From assembly GCF_002735705.1 (NCBI RefSeq), contig NZ_PDZL01000024.1:1-64000 (forward strand): a DNA stretch of 64,000 nt. The letters run 5' to 3'. Shown in pieces: positions 27,283 to 36,479 of the stretch (position 1 is the first letter of the stretch; every line of letters starts with the position of its first letter). Source of the DNA: Janthinobacterium sp. BJB426. Its GTDB lineage: Bacteria; Pseudomonadota; Gammaproteobacteria; Burkholderiales; Burkholderiaceae_D. The notes beneath the pieces were generated by a model. It searched no databases. It was given only the letters and a program-made list of their open reading frames with translations, and was not told the DNA's origin. The position numbers and the translations under genes were made by a program.

Positions 27283-28149
27283 ATGACATATAAAACCGTA
27301 TTGCTCCACATCGACGACGGCGCCGGGCGCAATGCCCGCATCGAAGCGGCGGCCAGCATCGCCCAGGCGTGCGGCGGCCACCTGACGGGTGTGGCGCTGA
27401 CGGGCGTGTCGCGGCTGCTGTACCAGAACCAGCCCGACCTCGATGCGGATCCGAACCTGAGCTTGCATCTGAATTTCCTGCGGGAACGGGCGACGCGCGC
27501 CCTCGACGGTTTCGAGGCGCAGGTGCGCGCGGCCGGCGTCGCCTCGTTCGAGCAGCGCGTGCTCGACGACGAGGCGGCGGGCGGCATCAGCCTGCTGGCC
27601 CGCTATGCGGACCTGGTCGTCATCAGTCAATACAATGCCAAGGATAAGTCGCCGTCCGTGATGCGCGACTTTCCCGCCTATGTGCTGCTGCATTCTGGCC
27701 GTCCCGTGCTGATCGTGCCGTATGCGCCGCCGCTGCCCCTGCTGGCGCCGCCGGCGGCCGCGCGCAATGTGCTCATTTCCTGGAACGCCAGCAAGGAAGC
27801 GAGCCGCGCCGTGAGCGCTGCCCTGCCGCTGTTGCAGCGGGCCGGGCAAGTCCACGTGGCCATCTTCGACGCCCAGGTGCATGCCGCCGAGCACGGCGAA
27901 CATCCAGGTGCCGAGCTGACGCACTACCTGGCGCGCCACGGCGTGGAAGCGCGGCTGCATTTGCTCGATGGTGGTGGCGTGCGGCGCGGCGATATCGGCG
28001 AAGCACTGCTGTCGCAGGCGGCCGACCTGTCGGTCGACTTGCTGGTGATGGGAGCGTATGGCCATTCGCGCCTGCGCGAAACCATCCTGGGCGGCGTCAC
28101 GCGCACGATTCTGCAAAGCATGACGATCCCCGTGCTGATGGCGCACTGA
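27283..28149 (+). CDS. Universal stress protein (UspA family, tandem)
   Basis: The product is 288 residues with two USP folds. The first half starts YKTVLLHIDDGAGRN. The second half has NVLISWNASKEASRAVSAALPLL and ends with the nucleotide-binding VMGAYGHSRLRETILGGVTRTIL, close to the G-2x-G-9x-G(S/T) pattern. No membrane segment is present. Tandem Usp proteins respond to general stress. The ATG at 27283 was chosen with a nearby GAGAGG; earlier codons would start inside the promoter region shared with phaB. Confidence 0.9.
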   Translation: MTYKTVLLHIDDGAGRNARIEAAASIAQACGGHLTGVALTGVSRLLYQNQPDLDADPNLSLHLNFLRERATRALDGFEAQVRAAGVASFEQRVLDDEAAGGISLLARYADLVVISQYNAKDKSPSVMRDFPAYVLLHSGRPVLIVPYAPPLPLLAPPAAARNVLISWNASKEASRAVSAALPLLQRAGQVHVAIFDAQVHAAEHGEHPGAELTHYLARHGVEARLHLLDGGGVRRGDIGEALLSQAADLSVDLLVMGAYGHSRLRETILGGVTRTILQSMTIPVLMAH

Positions 28150-28168
28150 GCCAGTTGAAAGCGACGGG

Positions 28169-28525
28169 CTAGCCGCCCTGCCAGGGCTGGCTGCGGATCT
28201 TCGCCACCTGGCGCTGCGCCAGCCATTGCCACAGCTGCAGCGCGTCGCCCTGCGGCAGGGCCGACATGTGGCGCGGCGTGGCCAGGGCGATTTCACAATC
28301 GCGGTCCGACCATTCCTCGAAAGTGACTTCGCCTCCGCTAGCGACTTCGACCTGATACATCAAGCCATCGTCGTAGCCGAAGCGCAACAGGACGGCGGCC
28401 GGGCTGCCGTCCTGCGTGACGCCGCCGCGGTAAACCTCGGCCAGCGCATCGGCCAGCTGTGCCGGAGAGGGCGCGCAGATGTCGCGCCCATCGGCCCGTG
28501 TCAGAATGAACCATGCCTGTGTCAT
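28169..28525 (-). CDS. Hypothetical protein (118 residues)
   Basis: Not assigned to a family. It is a soluble acidic protein with AWFILTRADGRDICAP near the start and FGYDDGLMYQVEVASGGEVTFEEW in the middle. No signal peptide or membrane helix is seen. GGAGGG precedes the ATG, supporting translation. It converges with the UspA gene with 19 bp between them. Confidence 0.7.
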   Translation of the reverse strand: MTQAWFILTRADGRDICAPSPAQLADALAEVYRGGVTQDGSPAAVLLRFGYDDGLMYQVEVASGGEVTFEEWSDRDCEIALATPRHMSALPQGDALQLWQWLAQRQVAKIRSQPWQGG

Positions 28526-28699
28526 GACGCGCCCTCCTATTCATACTCGTTAGCATGCGAGGCAAGTACTACGGGCAGTCACCTTGGTCCAGTGTCACTT
28601 CGGGCGCGCGGAAACTATCCCTGTCGGCATTGTTTACCAATAATTAGCAATACTAACAAGGATCATACCTAAATTTCATGCGGTGCGGAATTTATGGAT

Positions 28700-29266
28700 T
28701 CACGCCACCAGCACGGGAATGCTGAGCGGGTCGAAATCATGCCAGTCGCCATTCGCGATCGTGCCTTCCGCTTCCTCGATATGCTCGGCGCCCAGCCGGT
28801 GCAGCGCTTCGAGCGCCCGTTCGCGCTCGTCGAGGCCGCCCAACGCCACGGCGATCAGCATGCCCGGATGGCGTGGCTGGCGGCGGTTTTCACCATTCTT
28901 TTCGCCATTTTTCTCGGGCTCGCCCGCCTCCTTCATCTTGTTGAAACTGTAGAGCGAGCCTACGTGGGCGCCCACCAGCGCACCCACCACGGGACCCAGC
29001 GGCCCCGTCGCCAGGGTAGTGGCCGCGCCGATGCCCGCGCCCAAAGCGGCCCCGACGGCCACGCCTTCCACCACGCCCTCCGGCGTCTCTTTCGCGCCCG
29101 GCGACATGTCGCGGTCGCCGCCGAGCGCGTGCAAGTCGTGCTGGCCCGGCTGGTTGACAAAGAAGGCGCTGATGCGGCTGTCGGGAAAGCCCGCCTGGTT
29201 CAGCGCGGCGCGCGCGGCGTCGATCTGTTCCTGCAACTGAAAATGACCTGCGATGATGCGTGACAT
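28700..29266 (-). CDS. Glycine-zipper protein of unknown function
   Basis: The product is 188 residues. The N-terminus (MSRIIAGHFQLQEQIDAARAAL, then FPDSRISAFFVN) resembles the general-stress/heat-induced YflT-like start. A glycine-zipper stretch follows (about 72-108: VAVGAALGAGIGAATTLA and GPVVGALVGAHVGS), which can insert into or associate with membranes. The C-terminus has DERERALEALHRLGAEHIEEAEG. The ATG at 29266 has a strong GAGGAGGACC. The function is unknown. Confidence 0.8.
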   Translation of the reverse strand: MSRIIAGHFQLQEQIDAARAALNQAGFPDSRISAFFVNQPGQHDLHALGGDRDMSPGAKETPEGVVEGVAVGAALGAGIGAATTLATGPLGPVVGALVGAHVGSLYSFNKMKEAGEPEKNGEKNGENRRQPRHPGMLIAVALGGLDERERALEALHRLGAEHIEEAEGTIANGDWHDFDPLSIPVLVA

Positions 29267-29380
29267 GATACGGTCCTCCTCGTCGGCTGCTGGCGCACCA
29301 TGCGCCACTCCTCTAGCGTGCGCTCACCGACCGCGAAATACCGTTCGCTTACGCACACAGCCGCTCACTCATGTATTTAC

Positions 29381-30124
29381 TCATGTGCTCACGCCAAACG
29401 GGCTGCGGATATCGGAAATGAATTGTTGTGCGCGCGCATGTTGCGGCCGCGCAAAGAAATCTTCGGGCGTGGCCCGTTCCAGCACTTGCCCGTGATCCAT
29501 GAACCAGACGCGGTCCGCTACCTCGCGCGCAAAGCCCATCTCGTGCGTCACGCACACCATCGTCATGCCGCCCTGCGCCAGGTCGCGCATCACCTGCAGC
29601 ACTTCGCCCACCATTTCCGGATCCAGCGCGCTGGTCGGTTCATCAAACAGCATCAGCGGCGGCTGCATGGCCAGCGCGCGGGCAATGGCCACGCGCTGCT
29701 GCTGCCCGCCCGACAGGGCCGCCGGCATGGCATGCGCCTTGTGCGCCAGGCCCACCCGCTCCAGCAGGGCCAGCGCCCGCTCCTCCGCCTCGCGCCGGGA
29801 CAGGCCGCGCAAGCGCTGCGGCGCCAGCGCGCAATTATCGAGTACCGATAAATGGGGAAACAGGTTGAATTGCTGGAAGACAAAACCGATGTGCGAGCGG
29901 AAGGCATTCACATCCAGCCCCGACGCGTAAATGTCCTGGCCGGCCACCGTGATGCGGCCTGAAGCGATCGCCTCCAGGCGGTTGATGGTGCGGATCAGGG
30001 TCGACTTGCCGGAACCGGACGGCCCGCACACGACCAGCACCTCGCCCTTGGCCACGTGTTCATTGATGCCGCTCAAGGCGTGATAGTCGCCATAGTATTT
30101 GTTGACGTTGTCAAAGGTAATCAT
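29381..30124 (-). CDS. GltL/GlnQ, amino-acid ABC transporter ATPase
   Basis: The product is 247 residues. It has Walker [10 protein letters not shown] (about 33-41), Q-loop [15 protein letters not shown] signature [15 protein letters not shown], Walker [12 protein letters not shown] and switch His in [10 protein letters not shown]. It powers glutamate/aspartate-type import with the two permeases encoded upstream. The start overlaps the gltK stop as ATGA. This is the last gene of gltIJKL. Confidence 0.95.
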   Translation of the reverse strand: MITFDNVNKYYGDYHALSGINEHVAKGEVLVVCGPSGSGKSTLIRTINRLEAIASGRITVAGQDIYASGLDVNAFRSHIGFVFQQFNLFPHLSVLDNCALAPQRLRGLSRREAEERALALLERVGLAHKAHAMPAALSGGQQQRVAIARALAMQPPLMLFDEPTSALDPEMVGEVLQVMRDLAQGGMTMVCVTHEMGFAREVADRVWFMDHGQVLERATPEDFFARPQHARAQQFISDIRSPFGVST

Positions 30125-30813
30125 GCAGCCGCTTTCAAGAGTCGCGCCTGGCGCCGCTCGAGCCAGAAGGCAGCGCGCGACAGGCTGAAACATAAAACAA
30201 AGTACGTCATGCCCAGCAAAAAATACACTTGCACGGGTTTCGTCAGCACCAGGCCGTTGACTTGTGTAGCGATGAACGACACTTCGGCCAGGCCGATGAT
30301 GGTTCCCAGCGAGGTTTCCTTGATGGTGGAGACGAACTGGTTGACCAGCGAGGGCAGCATGTGGCGCAGCGCCTGCGGCAGCACGACCTGGCGCATGCTG
30401 TCCAGGTAGTTCAAGCCCAGGGAACGGGCCGCCTCCACCTGTCCCTTGGGCACGGCTTGCACGCCGGCACGCACGATTTCAGCCAGATAAATGCCGTCGA
30501 AGATGACGAGAGCCGCCAGCATGGTGCCGAATTGCCCGCTTTCATGGCCCGTGATGCTGGGCAGGAAGAAATACGCCCAGAAAATGACGAGCAGCAAGGG
30601 GATGCCCCGCACCACGTGGATCAGCGCGGCGACGGGCCAGCGCAGCAGCCGCCACGGACTGATGCGCGCCAGTCCCAGCAGCAAGCCAACGGGCAGGCTC
30701 AGCACCAGCGCCAGGCTGGCCAGCAGCACCGTCAGCGCCAGGCCGCCCAGCGGCCCCTCGGGATAGCGGCCCACAAGAAAATACAGCCAGTAGTCATGGA
30801 TCAGTTCCAGCAT
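30121..30813 (-). CDS. GltK, glutamate/aspartate ABC permease
   Basis: The product is 230 residues with about five membrane helices. The His/Glu/Gln-type permease signature lies in [24 protein letters not shown] (the EAA loop that contacts the ATPase). Its ATG at 30813 shares a base with the gltJ stop (TGATG), so the two permeases are translationally coupled. It forms the membrane channel with GltJ. Confidence 0.93.
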   Translation of the reverse strand: MLELIHDYWLYFLVGRYPEGPLGGLALTVLLASLALVLSLPVGLLLGLARISPWRLLRWPVAALIHVVRGIPLLLVIFWAYFFLPSITGHESGQFGTMLAALVIFDGIYLAEIVRAGVQAVPKGQVEAARSLGLNYLDSMRQVVLPQALRHMLPSLVNQFVSTIKETSLGTIIGLAEVSFIATQVNGLVLTKPVQVYFLLGMTYFVLCFSLSRAAFWLERRQARLLKAAA

Positions 30814-31496
30814 CAGGACACCTTCCTTTGCAGCAAGGCCGCCAGGCCCGCGATCACCAGCGAAACGGCCAGATACGCAATGCTGGCAAAGACAAAGGCC
30901 TCCACGCTGCGGAACGAGGCCGCTTCCACGCGCTGCGTCTGGTACATCAGCTCGGCCACGCCGATGACGGTGGCGATGCTGGTGTTTTGCCACAAATTCA
31001 GGGTTTGCGACAGCAGCGGCGGCGCGGCCAGCCGCAGCGCCTGCGGCACGATGCACAGGCGCATGGTGGCGAGAAAGCTGAAACCCAGCGCCCTGCCCGC
31101 CTCGAATTGCTGGGCAGGAATGGCGCGGATGCCGCTGCGGATGTCTTCCGCCATGTAGGCGGCTGTATATAAGGTCAGGGCCGTGATGGCGCTGACGGCT
31201 TCAATATTGCCGGCATACAAGCGCTCCTTCCACGTGTCGGGCAGCAATTCGGGCGCACCGAAATACCAGAACAGGAAGTGGGCCAGCAAGGGCACGTTGC
31301 GGATCAGCTCGACATACGCGGCGCCCAGGGCATTGAGCAGACGCGACGGCGCCATGCGCAGCATGGCCACGCCGCACGCCAGCGGCAAGGACAAGAGCAA
31401 GGTGATGCCCATCAGTTGCAATGACAGCAGCAGGCCGGACAGCAACCAGTCGCGATAGTCGCCGGCCAGCAGAAAGTTCAGATCAAATTGGAACAT
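30813..31496 (-). CDS. GltJ, glutamate/aspartate ABC permease
   Basis: The product is 227 residues with membrane helices (LLLSLQLMGITLLLSLPLAC and others) and an EAA loop IRSGIRAIPAQQFEAGRALGFS. VELIRNVPLLAHFLFWYFGAPELLP is characteristic of GltJ. It is separated from gltI by 128 bp that are almost entirely one copy of the palindromic repeat (31516-31631). Confidence 0.93.
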   Translation of the reverse strand: MFQFDLNFLLAGDYRDWLLSGLLLSLQLMGITLLLSLPLACGVAMLRMAPSRLLNALGAAYVELIRNVPLLAHFLFWYFGAPELLPDTWKERLYAGNIEAVSAITALTLYTAAYMAEDIRSGIRAIPAQQFEAGRALGFSFLATMRLCIVPQALRLAAPPLLSQTLNLWQNTSIATVIGVAELMYQTQRVEAASFRSVEAFVFASIAYLAVSLVIAGLAALLQRKVS

Positions 31497-31515
31497 GATA
31501 ATGAAATATCATTGA

Positions 31516-31631
31516 TGCCTAAGAAAACCGTAGCGAGCGGCAGTGATTTGTGGCCGAGAAGCGCAACCGTGCTTGAGCACGGTGAGCATCGCAGGCCGCA
31601 AAGCGCGCCGCGCAGTCGGTTTGCTTAGGCA
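31516..31631 (-). repeat. Long palindromic repeat, copy 1, between gltI and gltJ
   Basis: This 116-bp imperfect palindrome has outer arms TGCCTAAG (31516-31523) and CTTAGGCA (31624-31631), then AAACCG paired with CGGTTT after one mismatch, and a central hairpin ACCGTGC/GCACGGT. The outer arm includes the gltI stop codon (TAA at 31627-31625). It is the same element as the copies at 38278 and 42653, read in the same orientation relative to its upstream gene, but its stems carry paired substitutions. It fills almost the whole gltI-gltJ gap. Confidence 0.9.
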
Positions 31632-32455
31632 GCAATCTTGTCCGATTCAATTTTGAATGTACGTTTCTGGAACTTCACATTGCTCGTGGGGCCATACCAT
31701 TTGAAAAACAGTTTTTCCGCTTCGCCCGACTTTTCCAGTTCTCGCAGCACCTGGTCGACGGCTGTTTTCACGCCCGTCTCGCCCTTGCGGATGCCGAAGG
31801 CAAACACTTCCTGGCTGATGTTTTGCGGCAGCAAAATATAGTCTTTTTGCGCAGCGCCCAGCTTGGCGTAATTGTTGAGCAGCGAGACTTCATCGTCGAC
31901 ATAGCCGACGCCCTTGCCTTGCTGCAAGCCCAGATAGGCCTGACCCGCCGTCTCGAACGTCACCACGTCCACGCCAGGCACGGCCTTGCGGATATTCGGT
32001 TCCTGCGTGCCGCCCTTGACGGTCAGTACTTTCTTGCCGGCCAGGCCAGCGACCGTCGTGATATTGCTGCTTTTTTTCACCAGCACGCGCTGGCCCGTGT
32101 AAAACGTGGACAGGGAAAAATCGATCAGCGCTTCGCGTTCCTTGTTATGCGTCAAGGACGCCGTCAGGATATCGATGCGGCCCTGCTGCAATTCGGGAAT
32201 GCGGGCGGCCACGGCCAACTGCTTGATCACCGGCTTGACGCCCAGCCCCTGGGCGATGGCGCGGCACAGGTCCACTTCATAGCCGACCAGCTGGCGCGAC
32301 CTGGCGTCGATGAAGCTGTTCGGCTCGTCCGTGCCCAGGGTCCCACAGACCAGCTCGCCCTTTGCCTTGATGGCGGCCAGTTGGTCCGCTTGCGCCACCT
32401 GCGTGAAGGCGATGGAAGTGAAAAGAAGCGCGGCGAAGTGAAGGCGGGTCTGCAT
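31625..32455 (-). CDS. GltI, glutamate/aspartate periplasmic binding protein
   Basis: The product is 276 residues. The signal peptide ends near AQA|DQ (about 23). The mature part has the SBP_bac_3 pattern: GELVCGTLGTDEPNSFIDARSRQLVGYEVDLCRAIAQGLG, then RIDILTASLTHNKEREALIDFS and AYLGLQQGKGVGYVDDEV. It delivers glutamate/aspartate-like amino acids to GltJK. A GAGGAATTCC site precedes the ATG at 32455. The C-terminal codons overlap one arm of the palindromic repeat. Confidence 0.93.
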   Translation of the reverse strand: MQTRLHFAALLFTSIAFTQVAQADQLAAIKAKGELVCGTLGTDEPNSFIDARSRQLVGYEVDLCRAIAQGLGVKPVIKQLAVAARIPELQQGRIDILTASLTHNKEREALIDFSLSTFYTGQRVLVKKSSNITTVAGLAGKKVLTVKGGTQEPNIRKAVPGVDVVTFETAGQAYLGLQQGKGVGYVDDEVSLLNNYAKLGAAQKDYILLPQNISQEVFAFGIRKGETGVKTAVDQVLRELEKSGEAEKLFFKWYGPTSNVKFQKRTFKIESDKIAA

Positions 32456-32550
32456 GGAATTCCTCTGGTGGACAATGAATGCCGCCATTAGACCGCAACG
32501 CTCTTATTTCCAAAAAGGAATCTTTTCACCCATGTTTATGCAGATTTCAT

Positions 32551-34671
32551 CTAAGGCGCCAGCGCCTTCGTCTCGCCACCGAGGCGGATGATCGCTGCCT
32601 TGGCCCCCACGGCGCCCGGATAGCGGGGGTCGAGCTGCAGTGCCTGGCGATAGGCCTCGACGGCCTGCGGGCGCAAGCCTTGCTCCACATAAAACTCGGC
32701 CAGGCTGTCCTGCAGGTTCGCGTCCTGCGGATGCAGGCTGACGGCCGCCTGCAGCACGGCCATGCCTTGCGCCACGGCGCCGCTGCCTTTCAAACGATAC
32801 GCTTCCAGGTTCAGCGCCGCGGGGCTGGCCGCACCCAGCGGGTCGCGGGCCAGCGCCAGGCGCAGGGCGGCGAGGGCCGGTTCCGTCTTGCCTGCGCGCA
32901 GCAAGGTCAGGCCTTGCAGCGCATGCGCGCGGTCGCTGAGCGGATACAGTTCCACGGCCAGGCGGCTGGCCGCCAGCGCCGCGTCTGTCTCGCCGCGCGC
33001 GGCCGATGCTTGCGCCAGATCAAGTAACTCGGGCACGAAATCGGGATAGGCGCGCTGGCCGCGGAAGGCCGCGCGCAGCTGGCTATCGCGTGCGGCGATG
33101 GGGACGGACGCTGCCGGCCAGGCGATGGCGGCCGTGCGGTCCCAGCTGGCGGCCAGGGTCACGATGGCTTGCTCGAAGGAGGGGGCGAAGCGGGGCAAGT
33201 CGCCGGCCTTTATGCCTTGCGACAACTGGATATAGTCGCGCGCAAATGCCAGCGCGCCGCCGCGCGCATATTGATTCAGGTCGACGCCCACGTCGCGCAA
33301 CTGTCTGGCCATGCTGGCGCCGGCCGTGAGAAACACGCGCCCCCCTGCGGGATGGCGGGCCGCTTCGATGTAGGCGCGCGCCGCCCTGGCGTCGGGCGCC
33401 AGCGCTTGCTGGTTGATTTGCGTAAATGCCTCGCGCGTGGCGGCCGCATCGGCGTACGCTTCATTCGTGCGCTCGGCATACGCCCGGCCTTCCTCGAACA
33501 GGCCTTGCGCCACCTGGTACGCGCGCTGCGCGCCCGCATCGACGATATACGTGTTCAGCTGCCACGGTTCGCCCGTGACCACTTCGAACAGGCGCTGCAC
33601 GAAGGCTTCCGGATTGACGCGCTCGAGATTGGACGCAACGGCAAGGGTGAGTTTGCGCGAGGGAAAGCTGTACAGATAGGTGACGGTTTCCGGCTGCTGG
33701 CCGCTGTGGGCAATGGCGTAGCGCCCGCCCGTGGGGAAGATTTCCCAGCCCATGCCATAGTTCGTCAAGCGGCCGGCGCGCGTGGCCATCGGCTGCACCA
33801 TGGCGGCCACGCTGGCCGCCGACAGTATCTTGCCCGCATGGACGCCCCTGCCGAACGCCAGCATGTCGGGCACGCTGGCGCGCGTGCCGCCGGCCGAAAA
33901 GCGGCTGCTGATGTCGACGAATTCGGAATTCTTCCACTCCTTGCCGGCCAGCCGGTAGCCGCGCACGCGGTGGGCAATCACGGCGTCCGGGTCATCCAGC
34001 ACGGTGGCGTCCATGCCCAGCGGCCCCCACACGTGGCGCCGCATGTAGCCGCCATAGCTTTCGCCCGAGGCGCCCTCGATGACGGCGCCCAGCAAGTTGT
34101 AGCCATAGCTGGTGTAGCGGAAGCGCGTGCCCGGTTCGGCGATCAGGTCGAACTGCTCGAAGACGGCGATGGACTGGCGCGTATCCTTGTGCTCCTTGAA
34201 ATGCTGTTCCACCTGGCTGTTGCGGTAGGCATCGATGCCGCCCAGGTGACCCAGCAGCTGGCGCACCGTCACGGGGAACGGCTTGACGGGGAAGTACGGC
34301 ACATAGGTTTGCACGGGCGCATCCAGGTCGATCTTGCCCTGTTCCACTAGTTGCAAAATGGCCACTGCCGTCATGGGCTTGGTGACGGACGCCAGCCGGT
34401 AGCTGGAGCGGGCCGTGGCCGGCACGCGGTTTTCCAGGTCCGCATAGCCATAGCCTTTTACCCATTCCACGTCGCCCTGGCTGAAACCGACGGTCACGCC
34501 TGGAATGCGTTCCGCACCCATGCGCTGGGCGACCCAGCCGTCGAACTCCGCCAGGCGCGCGGCCAGCGCAGGAGCGGGAACAGCAGCGGGCGCGGAGGCG
34601 GCCTGCGCCACGCCGCAGAACAGCGCCAGCGCGCCGGCGAAACCGTAGTATTTGCTGCTTTGCATAGTCAT
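32551..34671 (-). CDS. Serine beta-lactamase-like hydrolase with C-terminal TPRs
   Basis: The product is 706 residues with a signal peptide (cleavage near AQA|AS, about 24). A class C beta-lactamase/PBP-like domain (about 35-385) has the Ser-x-x-Lys box SVTK (Ser95 to Lys98), Tyr-x-Asn in TSYGYNLLG and a late HSG (IAHSGQQPE). The C-terminal part is helical. The last ~140 residues are TPR-like (ALQGLTLLRAGKTEPALAALRLA, SLAEFYVEQGLRPQAVEAYRQAL). It probably acts on peptides or esters in the periplasm; the substrate is unknown. The ATG at 34671 is the first of two close starts. It is divergent from the LytS-like kinase gene, with a 158-bp gap. Confidence 0.87.
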   Translation of the reverse strand: MTMQSSKYYGFAGALALFCGVAQAASAPAAVPAPALAARLAEFDGWVAQRMGAERIPGVTVGFSQGDVEWVKGYGYADLENRVPATARSSYRLASVTKPMTAVAILQLVEQGKIDLDAPVQTYVPYFPVKPFPVTVRQLLGHLGGIDAYRNSQVEQHFKEHKDTRQSIAVFEQFDLIAEPGTRFRYTSYGYNLLGAVIEGASGESYGGYMRRHVWGPLGMDATVLDDPDAVIAHRVRGYRLAGKEWKNSEFVDISSRFSAGGTRASVPDMLAFGRGVHAGKILSAASVAAMVQPMATRAGRLTNYGMGWEIFPTGGRYAIAHSGQQPETVTYLYSFPSRKLTLAVASNLERVNPEAFVQRLFEVVTGEPWQLNTYIVDAGAQRAYQVAQGLFEEGRAYAERTNEAYADAAATREAFTQINQQALAPDARAARAYIEAARHPAGGRVFLTAGASMARQLRDVGVDLNQYARGGALAFARDYIQLSQGIKAGDLPRFAPSFEQAIVTLAASWDRTAAIAWPAASVPIAARDSQLRAAFRGQRAYPDFVPELLDLAQASAARGETDAALAASRLAVELYPLSDRAHALQGLTLLRAGKTEPALAALRLALARDPLGAASPAALNLEAYRLKGSGAVAQGMAVLQAAVSLHPQDANLQDSLAEFYVEQGLRPQAVEAYRQALQLDPRYPGAVGAKAAIIRLGGETKALAP

Positions 34672-34829
34672 GATTCCATGGTGAGGGCCGTGTCCACAGC
34701 ACGGCGCTGATGCATGGTAAGTGTCTTTCACACACTATTGGCGGGCCGTGCACGAAATGCACGCAGCCCGCACGAACGGCACCGAAATGGATGAAAATGT
34801 TGCAAAGGGGTAGCACATGAGCAGCTACA

Positions 34830-36479
34830 ATGCCCGCCATGCCCTCCTTCTTCCGCTTCCTTCTGCTGTGCTGCCTGGCCTTGCCCTCTTTCGCCTGCGC
34901 CATGACTCCGCTCTGGCTGGACGAAGGCTGGCGCGCCTGCGGCAACCCGCCGTCTGTGCCCGCCGCCACGCTGCAGCAACTGGTGCGGCCGGGCCAGCTG
35001 CTGTGCGTGGAACGCGATGTCACTCTGGCCGCCTCGCCCTCGTCGACGCAGCTGCTGGTGCTGTCGGCGCTGGCCGCCAGCGAGCTGTGGCTCGATGGTG
35101 TCTTGATCGGCAGCAATGGCCAGCCGGCCCGCCAGGCCAGCGGGGAACGCGCGGGCGACATCGATTTCGCCATCCACCTGACGCCACAGCAGTTGGCCAA
35201 GGGCAAGCACCACCTGCGCCTGCTGCTGTCGACGCAGCAGGTGCCGGCGCACCTGGCGTCGCCCTTTTATGCGCTGTACCTGGTCGACCGGCACGACTAC
35301 CGCACGGGGCTGGCCTGGTACCGGCTGCCGCCGCTGCTGCTGGCCGGGGCGCTGGGCGCCGTGTCCCTGCTGTTCCTCGGCTTGACGGCGCTGTATCAGC
35401 GGCAACGGCACTGGGCCATGTTTGCCGCGCTGTGCCTGCTGGCGGCGCTGCTGCTGGTGGCGGAACTCTGGCGCAGCGTTACCGGCTATGCCTACCCCAT
35501 GCACATGCCGCGCCTGTACGCCGTCAGCGCCCTGACCTGGCTGTTTTCCGCCTTGCTGCCCCTGTATTTTTATACGGCCTACCGCCTGCCGCGCTGGCCA
35601 CTGGCGGCGGCGGTGCTGCTGGCGTGCATCGCGCTGGCCGGCGCGCTGCCCACGCATTTCGACGCGCGCTGCTGCTGGATGTTTCTGACGGGCCTGGCAG
35701 CGAGCCTGGCGCTCAGCCTGATCGCCGTGTGGCGCCGCCTGCCGGGCAGCCGCGGCGGCACCTTGATCGCGCTGGCCTCGTGCGCCCTGTTCCTGCTGAC
35801 GGGCAGCCAGTTTGCCGAAGGCGGCTTCGCCCTCGTCGTGTGCTTCCTGCTGCTGCCTTTATGCGCGCAATTGCTGGCGCAGTTGCTGCGCGAACGCAGC
35901 AAGGCAGCGCGCGCCCAGCAGCTGGAAAACCAGCTCTTGCGCAAAAGCATGCAGCCGCACTTCCTGATGAATTCCCTCAGCCTGATCAGCGAACTCAACG
36001 CGCAATCGCCGCAGGCGGCCGAAACCTTCATCGAGGCGCTGGGCGCCGAGTTGCGCATGCTCAACGAATTTGCCCAGCAGCCCAGCATCGCCCTGACGCA
36101 GGAACTGGCCCTGTGCGAGAATTACCTGAGCATCATGGGCACGCGGCTGCAGCAGCCGTGCAGCCTGCAACTCGATGGCGAGGCAGCGGGCATCACCGTG
36201 CCGCCCGCCCTGTTGCTAACGGCGCTGGAAAACGCGTTCAGCCATAACCGCTACCGCCACGGCGCGGCCTTTGTCCTGCGCATCGCACAACATGCGCAAA
36301 CGCAATTACTTACCCTGCTCCTGCCCGAAGGCGAGGCGCGCCCGCATGCGGGCGGCGGCGTGGGCGAACAGTACATCCGCGCCAGCCTGCACGCCGTGTT
36401 CGGCGATGCGGCCCACTATGCCTGCGAACAGCAGCAGGCAGGCTGGCGCCTCACCTTTACCTTGCCGGCGGCGCCATGA
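34830..36479 (+). CDS. LytS/YehU-type sensor histidine kinase
   Basis: The product is 549 residues. A signal-like N-terminus and an extracytoplasmic sensory region (about 25-160) are followed by seven or so membrane helices (about 165-350). The His_kinase domain has the phospho-acceptor His377 in SMQPHFLMNSLSLISELN. The N box LLLTALENAFSHNRYRHG is present. The usual second ATP motif (NxGxG) is replaced by LLLPEGEARPHAGGG, so ATP binding may be unusual. It is translationally coupled (ATGA) to its LytTR-type regulator. Two in-frame ATGs (34830, 34839) are possible starts. Confidence 0.87.
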   Translation: MPAMPSFFRFLLLCCLALPSFACAMTPLWLDEGWRACGNPPSVPAATLQQLVRPGQLLCVERDVTLAASPSSTQLLVLSALAASELWLDGVLIGSNGQPARQASGERAGDIDFAIHLTPQQLAKGKHHLRLLLSTQQVPAHLASPFYALYLVDRHDYRTGLAWYRLPPLLLAGALGAVSLLFLGLTALYQRQRHWAMFAALCLLAALLLVAELWRSVTGYAYPMHMPRLYAVSALTWLFSALLPLYFYTAYRLPRWPLAAAVLLACIALAGALPTHFDARCCWMFLTGLAASLALSLIAVWRRLPGSRGGTLIALASCALFLLTGSQFAEGGFALVVCFLLLPLCAQLLAQLLRERSKAARAQQLENQLLRKSMQPHFLMNSLSLISELNAQSPQAAETFIEALGAELRMLNEFAQQPSIALTQELALCENYLSIMGTRLQQPCSLQLDGEAAGITVPPALLLTALENAFSHNRYRHGAAFVLRIAQHAQTQLLTLLLPEGEARPHAGGGVGEQYIRASLHAVFGDAAHYACEQQQAGWRLTFTLPAAP

